A DNA stretch of 64,000 bases from positions 124,001 to 188,000 of the forward strand of contig JAUJYZ010000343.1 in assembly GCA_033675265.1 (NCBI GenBank). Direction: 5' to 3'. The notes under the pieces were generated by a model. It did not search any database. It was given only the letters and a program-made list of their open reading frames with translations, and had not been told where the DNA came from. The translations under genes and the position numbers were made by a program. Each line of letters starts with the position of its first letter. The stretch's first letter is position 1. Positions 51,201 to 57,289 of this stretch are shown here, one piece after another. The stretch is from Actinostola sp. cb2023. Its lineage: Eukaryota; Cnidaria; Anthozoa; Actiniaria; Actinostolidae.

Positions 51201-51330
51201 ATGAGGACAAGAGTACACTACATGACAACGGACTGAAGCCATACTTACCCAAAAGCTGCAGTTTTTGCAACGCATTTGTCACCATTCCCGCCAACTCAGA
51301 CGACTGGGAACGTTTGGATAACATTTTCAT
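10723..51330 (-). CDS. CCDC175: CCDC175-like coiled-coil protein, 28 exons, about 733 aa
   Basis: Almost entirely coiled coil; molecular role unknown. Coding exons in transcript order: 51330-51249, 48356-48268, 47577-47466, 47027-46975, 45910-45828, 45751-45674, 45093-45039, 44235-44137, 43611-43578, 42232-42171, 38835-38726, 38059-37979 (left edge +/-1), 37906-37834, 37487-37424, 37145-37035, 32193-32122, 30545-30410, 29659-29528, 28076-28014, 26660-26585, 25817-25738, 24025-23883, 22986-22977, 21735-21691, 17442-17366, 13025-12940, 11829-11794, 10781-10723 (stop TAG). Phases chain through every junction (about 2202 nt). The segment KEMESERLRVCELLETET then LRYKLQYLPGDIRSELQ resembles, from memory, the N-terminal part of human CCDC175 (about 790 aa), including the LPxxIRxEL pattern. 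Start chosen at ATG 51330; an in-frame GTG lies 12 nt upstream. The divergent partner is CFAP36, and a shared X-box suggests ciliary expression. Exons 23 and 24 are the weakest calls. The gene structure is firm; the name is tentative. Confidence 0.72.
11272..11664. mobile_element. TIR element with internal palindrome
   Basis: TTATATAGACAACCACTGG is mirrored by CTAGTGGTTGTCTATATAA. Inside, 11393-11560 is a second imperfect palindrome around TTCAATTTGGAAATAATTT. Confidence 0.65.
11912..12213. mobile_element. TIR element, about 300 bp
   Basis: AATAGTTCCCTTCAC-type ends are inverted. The arms include CATCTTGAAAGGTAGC and ACCAATGGT blocks and extend to about 90 bp. Confidence 0.6.
12215..12484. 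mobile_element. TIR element next to the previous one
   Basis: TCCCAAGATACAGTTGAGTG is mirrored at 12451-12475, and the arms share CTGGCCAAAGCC. Noncoding. Confidence 0.6.
12528..12847. mobile_element. TIR element (AATAGACCTTTTTAC ends)
   Basis: CAATAGACCTTTTTACCGAT is mirrored by GTATCTGTAAAAAGGTCTAT, and both arms carry GGCGGCCAT-like cores. It lies about 90 bp past the donor of exon 26. Confidence 0.65.
13255..13350. repeat. hairpin
   Basis: GTGAGTAGTGGTG(G)ATATTTA is inverted as TAAATATTCACCACTACTCAC, framed by CCCCAAAGTG and CACTGTGGGGG. Confidence 0.55.
13823..14090. mobile_element. TIR element (TAGACCTTATGCATAA ends)
   Basis: AGACCTTATGCATAATGAC is mirrored by CACTTATGCATAAGGTCT. Both arms contain ACCAGAATGCTTTGC. 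Confidence 0.65.
14093..16866. mobile_element. 2.8-kb long-TIR element with nested inserts
   Basis: About 240-bp inverted arms (14093-14330 and 16620-16866) share TTGCGTTTGAAACACAATTT, ACAACCTTGTTACAGAAAGA and GGGGAAATGCT. The inner segment 15650-15807 is an inverted copy of 16468-16632. Nested pieces include GCGAGGCATGCGAGCC palindromic tracts near 14380-14456 and 15565-15640, and a 200-bp MITE at 15833-16034 with CCACCTTCCGAACGC ends. Diverged single copies of the 108-bp satellite monomer are visible near 15925-16020 and 16385-16470. No transposase was recognised. Confidence 0.6.
16867..17365. other. intron 25 remainder, nothing coding
   Basis: AT-rich, with a short (AAATCT)n run at about 17045-17080 and (CAT)n near 17215-17230. 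No ORF or inverted repeat of note. Confidence 0.5.
17443..18417. other. intron 24, left part, nothing recognised
   Basis: Between exon 25 and the MITE at the satellite edge. The open frames here lack domains and codon bias. No repeat family was identified except scattered TACATGTA motifs. Confidence 0.45.
18418..18600. mobile_element. TTGAACCTC-ended MITE, copy 2, at the satellite edge
   Basis: It starts ACAGTTGAACCTCTATTAAG and ends TTAGAGGTTCGACTGTAC. The bases outside (TATAACATA on the left, CTTCTGTATTGAA on the right) join to form the monomer junction of the 108-bp satellite, so it probably inserted in the outermost monomer. Confidence 0.6.
18600..21706. repeat. 108-bp satellite, about 29 copies
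   Basis: Highly homogeneous monomers contain GTCTTTGATCAAGAGTCTG, ATTAGCATCTACATGTCAAT and TTTATCACACTACTATAACA. Variants (GAGACTG, GTACTGAAC, GAAGAAGTC, CTAGAACAT) recur in order, and the run at 19711 repeats at 20252, five monomers later. The array stops mid-monomer where candidate exon 24 begins. The open frames of about 67 codons in it are by-products. Confidence 0.95.
21691..21735 (-). CDS. candidate exon 24 of the CCDC175-like gene, ending inside the 108-bp satellite
   Basis: A good acceptor (CTGTTTCAG) is followed by coiled-coil-like codons (AIKKLNVDLK). At 21706 the sequence passes directly into the terminal satellite monomer without a GT. The first in-frame GT is GTAGATGC, 15 nt inside that monomer, giving five extra residues (TIDWH) and keeping phase 0 into exon 25. 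Exon 26 also uses a GTAGAT donor. If this donor does not work, exon 24 is skipped or broken. Confidence 0.4.
21898..22557. mobile_element. TACAGTCATTCTCAAAAAGG element, copy 1, with nested fold-back
   Basis: The ends TACAGTCATTCTC and GAGAATGACTGTA continue inward through GGTTGTCCAGATGAAAAGAC. A nested fold-back at 22116-22514 has about 190-bp arms (ends AGAGTACTAAAG and CTTTAGTACTCT). Other copies are at 56570-56805 and at 63934 to the window end. Confidence 0.75.
22977..22986 (-). CDS. candidate 10-nt microexon (exon 23) of the CCDC175-like gene
   Basis: Exon 22 ends with two leftover bases (AG), while the next coding-looking block, starting at 21735, is open only in phase 0. A 10-nt segment flanked by AG upstream and a strong GTAAGA donor downstream lies between them. 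It adds exactly the residues R-L-K-E and restores phase 0. The intron before it has a pyrimidine-rich stretch. This is inferred from frame bookkeeping and splice signals only. Confidence 0.4.
23028..23789. mobile_element. TIR element (GGACACTCGAACCGTGAACA) with a core shared at 46.4 kb
   Basis: The TIRs contain GGACACTCGAACCGTGAACA. The core 23218-23757 (from CATTAATTATTCATGAGGTA to GGCTTTGAAACATTACTT) is nearly identical to 46447-46964. The core ends in a long perfect hairpin whose stem contains GGACTAGACGGGGTTTCCAG. Confidence 0.75.
24077..25244. repeat. tandemly amplified palindromic MITE, about 131-bp unit
   Basis: GAGTGCAAACCATATGTCCG starts recur near 24079, 24678, 24836, 24966 and 25098. 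Each unit ends in the inverted GTTTCACGGACAT, and the outermost right end is the inverted terminus CATATGGTTTGCACTCTA. The first unit carries an insertion at about 24130-24580. A cousin with GCACGCCATATATCCGTG ends is at 52841-53219. Confidence 0.75.
25499..25698. mobile_element. GAGTCGTTTTCGTATGAGTG MITE, copy 2
   Basis: A compact 200-bp copy with both ends, TACGGTACGGTTCGTGCCGT on the left and CCGTACCGTGACCGTAACTC on the right. It lies 40 bp past the donor of exon 21. Confidence 0.75.
26334..26515. mobile_element. TIR-like element, about 180 bp
   Basis: TTAGACGCA ... ACAGGGTTAG is mirrored by CTAACCCTGTAGTAATTGCGTC. The match is imperfect. Confidence 0.45.
26926..27318. mobile_element. TIR element (ATAGACCGAATGCAATAAT ends)
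   Basis: CATAGACCGAATGCAATAAT is mirrored by ATTATTGCATTCGGTCTAT, and GCGGAAT follows in both arms. Noncoding. Confidence 0.7.
27319..28013. other. intron 19 remainder, nothing recognised
   Basis: AT-rich intronic sequence of the CCDC175-like gene, with (ATT)n near 27765. I see no ORF with coding character and no clear inverted repeat. Confidence 0.5.
28165..29520. repeat. 22-bp minisatellite, about 61 copies
   Basis: The unit contains GTGCATGGACAGTGACAAGG. It is intronic, ending 7 bp from the donor of exon 18 (29528). All three minus-strand frames run open because the unit lacks stops and is not a multiple of three, giving 22-residue protein repeats that are not a real product. Copy-level variants (GGCCAG, GTGTATGG, one 4-bp deletion at about 28466) are sparse. 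Confidence 0.95.
29757..30330. mobile_element. TIR element, about 570 bp
   Basis: TTACAGCTAATGTACGTCAC and GTGACCAGTAATTCGAACAT on the left are mirrored on the right (TTACTGGTCACGCGTGATGT, GAATTAGCTGTAATA). The interior has CGCGCGCTCTGATTGGCC. Confidence 0.7.
30808..31640. mobile_element. TIR element with GAACTTCG-rich arms
   Basis: AGTTGATTTCACATTACTTT is mirrored by GTTATGTGAAATCAACT at about 31619-31637. The arms are built of repeated AACTTCGxxxTTCG motifs, including GAACTTCGCCGGC twice near 31555. A 190-codon frame across the interior lacks recognisable domains. Confidence 0.6.
31690..31780. mobile_element. TATAGCGCT repeat fragment
   Basis: (AAT)n is followed by CTTTATTTATATAGCGCT and, inverted, AATAGCGCTTTACAGAG. 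This resembles widespread invertebrate interspersed repeats with AGCGCT hairpins. Confidence 0.45.
32476..36986. repeat. 36-bp minisatellite, about 125 copies
   Basis: The unit contains CCATATCAGATACAACCCAT and ACACCTACACCA. It fills most of intron 15 of the CCDC175-like gene and ends 48 bp from the exon 15 donor. A/G variants (CAGATA or CAGGTA; ATACACAC, ATAGACAC or ATGGACAC) form blocks. The 36-bp length keeps frames open over 1,500 codons on the plus strand and in minus frames. Codons simply follow the DNA period, with no start context, introns or conserved sequence, so I do not call a gene. Confidence 0.95.
37505..37785. repeat. (TCC/TTC)n microsatellite in intron 13
   Basis: A nearly pure pyrimidine run on the plus strand of mixed TCC, TTC and CTC triplets, ending before AACTGGCACC. 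In the sense of the host gene it is GGA/GAA-rich and makes up most of the 346-bp intron between exons 13 and 14. Confidence 0.9.
38136..38392. mobile_element. TGCAACA-rich TIR element
   Basis: AAGGTGCGGACACACGATGC is mirrored by CGCCGTGTGTCCACACCTT. The body is made of GCAACATTGC-like repeats. A partial second copy follows to about 38522. Confidence 0.7.
38536..38670. mobile_element. GAGTCGTTTTCGTATGAGTG MITE, copy 3, truncated
   Basis: The left end AGAGTCGTTTTCGTATGAGT and GTTACGGTACGG are intact. The right terminus is missing; sequence similarity fades near GTCACGGTACC. Confidence 0.6.
38985..39167. mobile_element. TIR element (AATAGTCCATTTCCGAG ends)
   Basis: CATTTCCGAGTTCCTTTTAT is mirrored by ATAAAAGGAACTCGGAAATG, and both arms contain CGTGCGAAACC. 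Confidence 0.75.
39355..39550. repeat. 11-bp microsatellite-like array, about 18 copies
   Basis: Perfect repeats of TGTAGTCTGAG in intron 10. The open minus frame (LHSDYTQTT repeats) is a by-product. Confidence 0.95.
39558..39738. mobile_element. MITE that seeds the adjacent 65/69-bp array
   Basis: Inverted ends GTACAGTCAACTCTTG and ATGAGTTGACTGTAC. Its right arm (GTTATCATGGACAACAACAA ... GTCAGCTATAATGAG) is the first unit of the array that follows. Confidence 0.65.
39672..42150. repeat. 65/69-bp satellite, about 36 copies
   Basis: Units contain GGTTTGTTATCATGGACAAC and AACTGAGGATGTCAGCTA and differ by presence or absence of a 4-bp AGAG before TTGACTGTAC. Other polymorphisms are GACAAC/GTCAAC and CTATAA/CTACAA. 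The array ends about 20 bp from the donor of exon 10 (42171). Confidence 0.95.
42436..42660. repeat. 10-bp GGCACAGCAC-type low-complexity array
   Basis: Imperfect runs of CACATGGCACAGCA, with three GCACTGGGAACAGCAC-type interruptions. Frames are open on both strands purely through the period. It lies in intron 9, about 200 bp upstream of exon 10. Confidence 0.85.
42984..43116. mobile_element. hairpin MITE (ACATTTTAGTGTG ends)
   Basis: GACATTTTAGTGTGTAGTA is mirrored by CTCCACACTAAAATGTT. The inner palindrome is TTTTGTCGAGCCCGCAGGG. The region to 43290 continues with CGAGTAAAAATATCG repeats and a CGCGCG hairpin. Confidence 0.6.
43296..43520. mobile_element. repeat copy related to 9190-9330
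   Basis: TTTTTTGTCAAAGAACACAC, CTTCAAACTGGCTTTCCAAT and TTTGTTGTTTTTCTTTCACC are shared in the same order as near 9200-9320. This copy has a longer middle with CCAATCAGCGTGCGAG. Confidence 0.65.
43756..44010. mobile_element. TIR element (AACAAGGTACAGAAAGGGTG ends)
   Basis: CATGTAACAAGGTACAGAAA is mirrored by TTCTGTACCTTGTTACATG. The arms contain repeated AGTCTCGCAAA motifs. Confidence 0.75.
44532..44662. mobile_element. hairpin element
   Basis: GGTCTTCATGTAGCTGCACA and GTCCTGGCTATTGTT are mirrored by AACAATAGCCAGGAC and TGTGCAGCTACACGAAGACC around a 40-bp loop. Confidence 0.65.
45342..45378 (-). ncRNA. hammerhead-like core, retroelement-end motif 1
   Basis: The minus strand reads CTGAAGA, a GGCTAG/CTAGCC stem, then GAAA, matching the CUGANGA-stem II-GAAA order of hammerhead cores. 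One unpaired A precedes the stem, and helices I and III are not evident. The same arrangement marks the ends of many metazoan retroelements, so catalysis is doubtful. Confidence 0.3.
46443..46966. mobile_element. second copy of the CATTAATTATTCATGAGG core, abutting exon 4
   Basis: Nearly identical over 500 bp to 23218-23757, but the terminal hairpin is shortened and the outer TIR is absent. It ends GGCTTTGAAACATTACTT, about 8 bp from the exon 4 donor (GTATCT) of the CCDC175-like gene. Confidence 0.75.
47126..47416. mobile_element. TIR element (GGGTAGCAAAGGGG ends)
   Basis: GGGTAGCAAAGGGGGGTCATG is mirrored by GCGTAACCCCTTTGCTACCC. The body has repeated AATCACG motifs. Confidence 0.7.
48505..49013. 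repeat. 39-bp CCAAT/ATTGG array, first part (about 13 copies)
   Basis: Each unit carries the small palindrome CCAATCGGAATGATTGG plus TGCTGCACAATCATGG. Two variants alternate, ATGGCTCAA and ATCGCTCGA. The array continues at 49544-49795 with six more units. As 39 is divisible by three, frames stay open on both strands; none is a gene. Confidence 0.95.
49012..49543. mobile_element. nested TIR element with 7-8-bp TSD and an acidic ORF
   Basis: Perfect inverted ends CAGGAGCCCATAAGTAGGAG and its complement, with CGACCTGTGACCGGATCAGG inward on both sides. The array sequence ATGCTGC is duplicated on either side (49005-49011 and 49544-49550), marking the insertion; it may extend to 8 bp, which would fit a hAT-type event. 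Confidence 0.8.
49206..49544 (+). CDS. acidic Ser-rich small ORF inside the nested element (hypothetical)
   Basis: 112 codons from ATG. The first half is acidic and serine-rich (ESEESECDSYSDSFAEF), the middle is Lys/Pro-rich (KPTKPKARN), and the last 30 residues are translated TIR sequence. No domain is recognised. It could be the captured N-terminal exon of a host gene or a fragment of a transposon accessory protein. Expression is unproven. Confidence 0.25.
   Translation: MNKMVDEEIGEIGETESEESECDSYSDSFAEFSTSSESDQESSSSCSVSQGTKKTSNSKPTKPKARNSVTKPKSKIPGVKISRENWCSKNSLIRSQVVSRIHPRWRLLLMGS
49544..49795. repeat. 39-bp CCAAT/ATTGG array, second part (about 6 copies)
   Basis: Same unit as 48505-49013, split from it by the nested element. 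All units here are the ATGGCTCAA variant. Confidence 0.95.
50366..50985. mobile_element. TIR element, about 620 bp
   Basis: GTGATTCCAATAAACCTGGG is mirrored by CCCAGGTTTATTGGAATCAC. Inside are a hairpin at 50499-50588 (GACTGACCAGCCT / AGGCTGGTCAGTC) and a retroelement-end-like segment at 50811-50870. Confidence 0.75.
50811..50838 (+). ncRNA. hammerhead-like core, retroelement-end motif 2
   Basis: CTGAAGA, then a GGGC/GCCC stem, then GAAA, followed by GCAGTTTTGTAATAAA. It has the same layout as 45342-45378, with one unpaired T before the stem. Catalytic function is unsupported. Confidence 0.3.
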
Positions 51331-51787
51331 GGAACTTTTCACTTTAGAAGTACTAACAAAACAACTCTAGTTCACAAATATCACTGGAATAAGCAACAAA
51401 AGGTCTCAATGAGTCAATGTTATCGTCCTGTCGGCGGCCATTTTTTAAGTAAACTGATGGGTCACCGCGGTAACAGCAGCAAAAGAATGGGAACTAGAGT
51501 TCAAGGGCAGGGAGGGGAGGGAGGGGAGATAGATATATGGGTTAAAAAAGGCCATTGTAACTTTAGATTAAGCTGAGAGTTAATACATTAAAAACAATCG
51601 ACTCCCTAAATGAACAAATGTATTACCATATTTACTTCTTAAAATACTTAATTTTTGATATTTTGAATACATAATGTTACTAAGGCGAAAGATTCCACCT
51701 CCCTCCCCTCCCATAACGATAAACACTGTTGTACATGAGAGTGAGGCCAAATGTTCAGAAGGAGTTGAAGAGAAGAAGAAACCTGAA
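51331..51787. promoter_or_regulatory. bidirectional promoter between the CCDC175-like gene and CFAP36, with RFX X-box
   Basis: The two start codons face away from each other across 457 bp. Positions 51461-51474 read GTCACC-GC-GGTAAC, an exact match to the X-box consensus GTNRCC N(0-3) RGYAAC bound by RFX factors at ciliary genes. A YY1-like GGCGGCCATTTTTT lies just upstream at 51433-51446. Which transcript starts where cannot be seen. Confidence 0.7.
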
Positions 51788-54700
51788 ATGGCAGCAGATT
51801 CAGAGTTTGTGTTTGACGCTGTTATCGGCTTTCTAACATCACCAATATGGAACACTCCTGTTCCTACTTTTATAGAACAAAATTGTCTTGGTAAGATCTT
51901 TATATTCCTACCGTTCATGCGATCATATGAAGGGTCGTGATATAACACTACAAAAATGTTCTCAAAATGTTCAATAAGCTCCTTAAGCTTATCTGTAAGC
52001 TAAGATTTTTTTAAATCTGTTATTCATTTGTGTTTTCCTCCTTTTCCAGTTTTCGATCCCGATGAAGATCATCAAGAAGCATATAAAGAGATTCATGAAA
52101 AGTATAAACAAATGGTAAGCTTATGATTCATGACAATTCTCAATATTTTCTATGGAACTTTACAATGATCTATCGATTCCTTCTCTTTAGTCGTTTATAG
52201 AGGCCTCTAACTAAGTTAGGTTTGTAAAACAAATCTCACATGACTCGATCAGTCGATTTTGTTGCTAGTGAAAAGATGATATTGAACGTTCTTAGACTTA
52301 GGGCCTCCGTGCATAACTTAAGCTTATGTTCTTACTAGAATATAGTCTTTGAATGAAACCACAACTTTAAATAATATTCTTGTTGACATTTTTCTCGTTC
52401 GATGATTGAATCAATATCAAAAACATCGCCTGTGCAGTGTTTTCAAATCGATTTATCAACCGACTCGATTTACATGTATAACAGTTGACAGCTAGTACAG
52501 TTCATCTGAATAACAGTACAGTCCATGTCAAAAACCCTTCAAATCCATCATGTACGTCATATAAAGTTTTAAACACTTGAAATATTTGTTGGATCTACTA
52601 CATGTACTTATACATGTGTTGCTGTTGGTAGGAAAGTCAAAGTATATTGTCATGGCAACGGTTGTAATTATGGACCCATTACAGACTTTAAATGATATTA
52701 AATAGTGCAATGTGATTGGTTCTGAATCTGTGTGCTTTTTGACTCAATATTGGTTTGTTTTCTTGTCTTGCTTATATATCAGTGAGTCGTCTCATTGAGA
52801 CCTTTGGATATGAATAAATATACATGTTTATAATAGCATAGAGTGCACGCCATATATCCGTGAAACAATAAATATTATTACTAGATAGATAGATAGACAC
52901 CTTTATTTCAACTCAAATAAAACAGCAGGGTAGTCCAGTCAGTGGCTAGTAGCCTCTGATATCAAAAGGAGCCCTGCGACACATATATACAATATACAAT
53001 AAATAGATCGACTAGTTAGTGAGTAATAGTTTTTGGTTATCAACTATTTAGTTATCGACAAACTAAGAATTCACTCCGGCATGAACCACACAACACGTTA
53101 CAAGGAATGTTCTTATGATATACAATAGTCACACACTGTTCTGCTCCAGTGATACCACTAGTTTGTACAAGACAATACATATTTAGTTTTGTTTCACGGA
53201 TATATGGCGTGCACTCTACTCTCCATATTTAAATATACTTTCAATGATGGTTCTTGATAGGTAGAGACATTGCTATCTAGTTTTCTGAAGGATATTGGTA
53301 TCACTGCTGAGCAGTTCACAGCAGCATGTCAAGCAAGAGGTGGCAATGCACAGTTTAATGAGATACGCAAGGTAAACTACTTCCTTCCTTTGTCTTCATC
53401 ATTTCCTCTCCATTCTAAATTCCTTTTAATCTACAATGTAATTCATAACTACATGACATAAATGCTAAAAACATCCCGCAGAGTAAAGAAACCCAACTAA
53501 GCAGTGAATGAATGAAACATTGTTGCTTTGTCTTCCAAGTGCACTTTGTTTCTTACTTCTATAATTTTTGGCTTTCATACTTTGATAATTTATTTTACTC
53601 TTTACGGTTAAAATCAGAATGTGTTTGAGCAAGTGTGGTCAGCTGAGGATTTTGAGGTCTTCAGACGTATGATGATCAAAAAAAATATTGAGCTGCAGCT
53701 TCAAGCTCTACAACTCATTCAACAAGGGGGTCATCAAGTCTCTGGGTCTACAATACCACCACTTGTACAACAGGAAACAGATGAAGAAGATGCAATAATG
53801 AAAGAAGTTTTACGTCTTTCTAAAGAGGAATATGAAAAGAGGACAAATGACCAGAAAAAGGAAGATGACAATTTAAAGAAAACTTTGACTCAGTCATTTG
53901 AAGAGCATGAAAGGTAACAAAAGGGAATATTAAATCTATCTACCAGAGTGAAAAGTATGGTTTCAAAACACTTTGACTAAAACTCGCATGATCATCCACT
54001 TCCACTGCACCTGCCATGACCATCCACTCTACCTGCCATGACCATCCACTCTACCTGCCATGACCATCCACTCTACCTGCCATGACCATCCACTCTACCT
54101 GCCATGACCATCCACTCTACCTGCCATGACCATCCACTCTACCTGCCATGACCATCCACTCTACCTGCCATGACATCCACTGCACCTGCTATGACCATCC
54201 ACTTCCACTCTACCTGCCATGACATCCACTGCATCTGCTATGACCATCCACTTCCACTCTACCTGCCATGACCATCCACTCTACCTGCCATGACCATCCA
54301 CTGCACCTGCCATGACCATCCATTTCCACTCTACCTGCCATGACCATCCACTTCCACTGTGACTATCCACAGCCAGTTACCAATGCCTCACAACTCTTAC
54401 TACTGTACCTTTTCATGGTTGTCTGTGTACTCACCTTTACTCCTATTTTATAGTTTCATTTGATGATATATCACTAATTTAATTCATTGAAGCTGAAGAT
54501 GGCAATTTCTTATTCTTTTTGTGATCATGAACTAACATTCTAATTTACTTTGTATTGGTGCTGCAGTCCAAGTAGCAAGGCCAATCTTGTCCAAGCTAAC
54601 CTGGAATCAGCATCTTATGACTTGGAAGCTAGGTGGATTATTTCACATTGTTTCTTTTCTTGTTTCTTGATATGTGGTATGCATTCTTTCCCATTAGTTG

Positions 54701-56177
54701 GGAAACATGTGATTACATATTTTTACTTTGGATGAGTTTTAATCATCAGGGGATAGTTCTTTTGTTGTTGTTGCTTGTACTTGTGGGATGATGTTGGTTG
54801 TCAAACGTAGTGGACTATATGAAGATGTGCAGTAAGCAGAAATATATTCGAATCATTTTTATATGTACAGGAGGTTGAAAAAGGTTGTGTTCAAATGAAA
54901 TGGCCTTTTTGCAAGAAGTCTTGGAATACAAAATTCCACTATGTACCTTTGTTTGGAAGGTCCTTTCTAACAATGTCAGACCTCAATAAATGTTATCTTA
55001 CTTGTTATAAATTTCCTGCCCTCCATTCTCTGTGACAGTATTCCTACCACTAACGTTTTCTTCTCTTCTTTTTCTTTGACCATCTTTTTCTTTTCATGAA
55101 TCTCTATTCTTTCTTTCTCTTTTGTAACAGCCAAAGCATCACTAAAGCTCTTGAAGAGGCAGAAAATGCCTTTGAACTCAGGTGCTGGCATGCATTTATA
55201 TCCAACAACTGGTCTTTCATTAATCATAGCCAGTTAGGAATTCCTTGTCACTATAATAACGCATTTGCGTAGAACATCTAAATTTTGATTAGAAAACGAA
55301 GCGTATTGATACTGCAAATGGTTTATTAATGGATAATCGTTGTTTTTAGGTTAAAGTTATTAGCTCAACGCGAACAAGGAAAACTTGAAAATGCGTTGAA
55401 GGCGTGTACAGTAACCCAATCACAGCCGGCACTCGAAGCAGATCACACCGAACATGAAGTGTTGCTAAAGGATTCTAAAACGTTGCCAGAAATGCCTTCA
55501 ACTTCTTTGTCATCGTCAGCAATATCTGACAAACCAAAACCACAAAAAGTCAAAGCGAAACAGACTGATCTACCGCCTTTGACTGGTGTGCCAAAGACCA
55601 GTATTCCAGCCGATGCTGCGGCAAATTGGCTGAGTAATGCTAAAGCTGAAGTGCCCACTTCTGCTGCCGTCTCCAAAGAACAGGTACGTGAAAATTGACT
55701 CATGGAATTCAAATCTTGCGCAACACGGAAAATGATGGATGTCGTGTCAGCGGGGCAGTCATTCTGGTGCCCCATCTTGCCTCCTCTGCGCCCACTCACT
55801 CCCACTCTCTCACCTAGAGCATCGTAGTGTGTGAGGTAAAACCAAACTTTACATTCCGCCGTTTATTTGTATATATTTTCTTTTTGCAGGAAGCGAAAAT
55901 ATCTGAAGATGAAATGAAACGCCGAACTGAATATTTGAAACTACAGCGAGATAAATTGCTTCAAATGAAAAAGCAACAAAGAGAAAAAAACCTCGTCAAA
56001 TTCACCGAAGATCAGCCGAAGACTCGACCAATGTCCGCCAGAGCAGCACGAAGGGCAACCGCAGGCGAGCACTCCGGCTTGGCGCCATCAGCGGCCAGTC
56101 CACCAGACGACAAGAAACTTGCAATGAGAAGAGCCCTTGCCGATGTCCTCAAACGCGAAGTTATTGACAAGCATTGA
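51788..56177 (+). CDS. CFAP36: CFAP36 (CCDC104), cilia- and flagella-associated protein 36
   Basis: CFAP36 is a ciliary protein with an N-terminal BART-like domain that in vertebrates binds the small GTPase ARL3. Coding exons: 51788-51890, 52050-52114, 53261-53371, 53618-53913, 54567-54632, 55131-55181, 55350-55683 and 55890-56177 (stop TGA). Phases agree and the product is 437 aa. An in-frame ATG at 51674 would add 38 residues; 51788 (MAADSEF) was preferred because it matches the start of the human protein. Diagnostic blocks are VIGFLTSPIWNTPVPTFIEQ, FLKDIGITAEQF, SAEDFEVFRRMMIKKNIELQ, VLRLSKEEYEKR and, near the end, RRTEYLKLQRDKLLQMKK. Human CFAP36 has 342 residues; the extra length here is the low-complexity middle encoded by exons 5-7. 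Donors of exons 5 and 6 are weak (GTGGAT, GTGCTG), so these small in-frame exons may be alternatively used. Confidence 0.92.
52841..53219. mobile_element. MITE related to the 24-25 kb array
   Basis: GAGTGCACGCCATATATCCG is mirrored by CGGATATATGGCGTGCACTC. The interior includes (GATA)n and an unrelated insert. Intron 2 of CFAP36. Confidence 0.7.
53990..54372. repeat. 22-bp minisatellite in CFAP36 intron 4
   Basis: The unit contains CTACCTGCCATGACCATCCA, about 16 imperfect copies with deletions. It starts about 75 bp past the donor of exon 4. Confidence 0.9.
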
Positions 56178-56426
56178 ATTAGGAAATGTTTTACATTGAA
56201 TCATATATGAAGCAATATTGAGCTCCATTACAGCAGCAATGGAGCTAATGTATCGCATGGAAGACAACTAGAAATTGAATATAATTTCACGCTAATTACT
56301 GACTTCTGAAGTTATTTACTTTCACTCAATTACCTCAAGCATATAAAGCAATGAAGACGAGAGGAAATGCGAGCATTTCCAAACATTGTTTGACTTTGTG
56401 TCTTAATGAAATTCAACTTTTGAACA

Positions 56427-56432
56427 AATAAA
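56427..56432 (+). terminator. polyadenylation signal of CFAP36
   Basis: AATAAA lies about 250 bp after the CFAP36 stop codon, in AT-rich 3' sequence, with a GT/CT-rich stretch shortly after it. Confidence 0.6.
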
Positions 56433-56569
56433 AAGCGTTGAAATGCGTGCTCTCATCTCTCGTGTTCGTTCTCTCTTTACGTGAAATATTTTGTACAACA
56501 AAGAGCACTTTTAATTTTCGGCACGTTAAGAATACATTTATTTAATATAGCGTGAAAACAATTGACGAT

Positions 56570-56805
56570 ATAGTCATTCTCAAAAAGGTTGTCCAGATGA
56601 AAATGAAAATTCATTATGTTTTCAATTTCTGCACATGGAACTGCGAGTTGATACCAGCAGCATTACATTCAGTTCTCACAATGCCGTGTACTTTTGAATC
56701 TCAAATTGAAATTCCACGCGAGGAAATTGATTACATAATGAATCACGTGACTTTATTGTAGTATTGTAGTCTTTTCAACTGGACAACTTTTTTGAGAATG
56801 ACTAC
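56570..56805. mobile_element. TACAGTCATTCTCAAAAAGG element, copy 2
   Basis: A compact copy downstream of CFAP36. Both ends are present (ATAGTCATTCTCAAAAAGG and TTTTTTGAGAATGACTA), with the TTACATAATGAATCACGTGA block. Confidence 0.75.
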
Positions 56806-56883
56806 TAGTAAAATGCACATTTATTATGATATAATATTCAATTTCAGTGTCTGGTCTGGTCTGGTTGTTTTACAATTTACTAA

Positions 56884-57018
56884 GGGTGCGTTCGATTGAC
56901 CTTATTCCGGAATAGGAATATATTCCAAACATTCTGCTCATCATAGCAGAATGCTTGGAATATTCCGGAATAATGACGTCATCCGTCTGCCCGGAATAAG
57001 GTCAATCGAACGCATCAC
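56884..57018. mobile_element. small TIR element (GGTGCGTTCGATTGACC ends)
   Basis: GCGTTCGATTGACCTTATTC is mirrored by AATAAGGTCAATCGAACGC around a second palindrome (GGAATATTCC-like). Confidence 0.75.
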
Positions 57019-57289
57019 ATACGCTAAAGCCGAATCTACACGAGCACATTGTTTGTTTGTTTTTTGTCTAGAAATTTTTCCGTTTGGGCAAATCAACTTA
57101 CAATTTTTTTTAGTAAATGGCAATAAAAACCTCCATATGTCGTAGCTTTCTTTTGTACATTAAAATTATTTGCAGCAATATATACGTTGTATTAGAGATA
57201 CAGACTGCTCGGTAGTGACGCAGTTCTTAATCATGAGTGTTTGTTTAGTACCATAAGAGTACAGGATGTTGTGTTGGAAGACAACAGCT

